Source: Lepisosteus oculatus (lineage: Eukaryota > Chordata > Actinopteri > Semionotiformes > Lepisosteidae). From it: a stretch of DNA of 64,000 bases. Each line of letters opens with the position of its first letter. Positions within the stretch are counted from its first letter, which is position 1. Under the pieces are notes generated by a model. That model made no database searches and was not told the origin of the DNA. It worked only from the letters and a program-made list of their open reading frames with translations. The stretch lies in assembly GCF_040954835.1 (NCBI RefSeq), contig NC_090704.1, positions 44,334,979 to 44,398,978 on the forward strand, written 5' to 3'. Shown here in pieces: positions 62,812 through 64,000 of this stretch. A program made the translations under genes and the position numbers.

Positions 62812-64000
62812 GGGGGGCCGGGGGGCGGAGGATGTGGGGACCCCACGACTGAGGATGGGGACTGGGAAACCTAGACCTCAGTGCAGGCACGGACCTGCAC
62901 GAATGAATAGCCGCTCCCAAAAAGCATTTGGAACAGTTTGTTGGTTGAATAAAATAATGACAGCGATCAAATGTGTGCATTGGATTGACGTTCGCTTGAA
63001 ACACTGCCTGGATTTTGAAAATAGGTTTAGTTAGAAAAGGCCCTCAGAACAAAAATTTGTCCAATTGCCAGCTGACAGCGATGGCTGGTCTGTGTTCCTC
63101 ATTGACCCTAGTGATCGCTGGGCGCGGTGTTCGGCTCTGTGCCGCACAAAGCCTTGACCACGTTTCACCGCACGGCTAGCAGGGCGAGAAAGGTGCTTTT
63201 AAATTAAAGTGAAGCAGTTTTGAACACGTTGGTTATCATGGTTTTGCTGCCTTTTTTTTCCCCAAGGGTTTGAAAGATGGTGTCTCAAGGGTCTACGCTG
63301 TTCTTCATTGGCAGAGTTTGCTCTTGACTTCTCTAAGGTGGTGAATTGAATTCAGATAGTGTAAGTCTGGTACTGGAGACGGTTCATTTAGGTTTCTGAA
63401 GGCTGTAGAGTTGAGAACGTGTGTAAGTGATACAGAATGCTGATAGATCGTAGGTCGGTGAATAAGTAGCAGACATACAAGCCCTTTTTCTGCTGCCTTT
63501 AGTTACAGAGTTATGATTGTTTTGGGGGGGTCAGTGTCATTTTTTCCCAGCTCTTTAATACTCCAAGAGTACTAAACTTATTTTAGCTTAGAGGGAAGAT
63601 CCTGCAAGGCTGCAGTAATCCAAAAACGAAATCACTCATCTGCATTTCGGCAATCTACATATGCCTTAAAGTTGATTTTTTTAACCTAGAAGCTTATTTC
63701 AACAAGTTCAGTAACATCACCCCCTCTGCCTAGTCAACACTCTCAGTGATGAGGTTATTTAGGGTTAATGCAGCAGTCACAGCCATTCGGTCAGTTAATC
63801 CAAATAATGCCCAAACCATCCAAATCCATATATGTTATCTAAAAACATTTAGAATTACATGTATAATTCACCATAGAATCTGGGATCCATAAACTGTCAT
63901 GATTTAACAATTACCTGAATAAAAAGAAATACAAATGCTGAAATCCCCCTTCACATCACCTGTAGATTGCATTTACCTGCATTCATTTATAAGTTTGTTT
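62812..64000. other. MIF4GD 3' UTR and downstream DNA, no further gene seen
   Basis: A short GC-rich 3' UTR leads to AATAAA at 62948-62953. The remaining kilobase is A/T-rich and has no recognisable exon. By human synteny the next gene would be MRPS7, but nothing of it is visible here. Confidence 0.6.
62948..62953 (+). terminator. mif4gd: Likely MIF4GD poly(A) signal
   Basis: A canonical AATAAA 137 bases after the stop codon, the first such hexamer downstream. Confidence 0.6.

Overview
The window is vertebrate nuclear DNA, most likely from a ray-finned fish. Genes are split by GT-AG introns, the non-coding DNA carries fish-type repeats (L2-like LINE ends, a 5S-rRNA-headed SINE, tRNA-headed SINEs), and all four recognisable proteins belong to vertebrate-specific or animal families. 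A non-teleost or early-branching lineage is plausible from the repeat mix and the moderately long introns, but I cannot fix the species. No prokaryotic or viral gene set, CRISPR array or operon is present.

Layout. (1) 2.1-4.0 kb, minus strand: a two-exon melanin-concentrating hormone receptor of the MCHR1 type (377 aa), complete. (2) 4.0-6.8 kb: intergenic DNA with LINE 3' ends. (3) 6.8-9.7 kb: CpG-rich promoter region and 5' non-coding exons of GRB2. It includes a striking array of six identical ATTGG boxes, plus one degenerate box, spaced about 29-30 bp. (4) 9.6-43.7 kb, plus strand: the five coding exons of GRB2 (217 aa, SH3-SH2-SH3), with a 27 kb intron after the first coding exon, followed by a long A/T-rich 3' UTR. 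(5) 47.8-50.2 kb: repeat-rich intergenic DNA. (6) 50.3-55.9 kb, plus: SLC25A19, the mitochondrial thiamine pyrophosphate carrier (six coding exons, 318 aa), with a promoter carrying an NRF1-type site. (7) 58.3-63.0 kb, plus: MIF4GD (SLIP1; five coding exons, 222 aa). The last kilobase has no gene I can see.

GRB2-SLC25A19-MIF4GD in this order and on one strand matches, from memory, the human 17q25 arrangement. The MCHR1-type receptor lying head-to-head with GRB2 has no counterpart there in human, but human 22q13 carries GRAP2 (a GRB2 relative) near MCHR1. The simplest reading is that this receptor is a second MCHR1 copy from the early vertebrate genome duplications, retained here and lost in mammals. 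The four genes do not form a pathway: they are a neuropeptide GPCR, a growth-factor signalling adaptor, a mitochondrial cofactor carrier and a histone-mRNA translation factor.

I found no evidence of a new gene system. The most interesting items are the periodic CCAAT-box array at GRB2, the extra MCHR1 locus, two introns whose splice signals are made of tandem repeats (GTCAGGG units at a donor, TC units at an acceptor), and the 5S-rRNA-derived SINE family. Exon boundaries come from reading splice sites and matching known protein families by memory; no alignment or transcript data were available.
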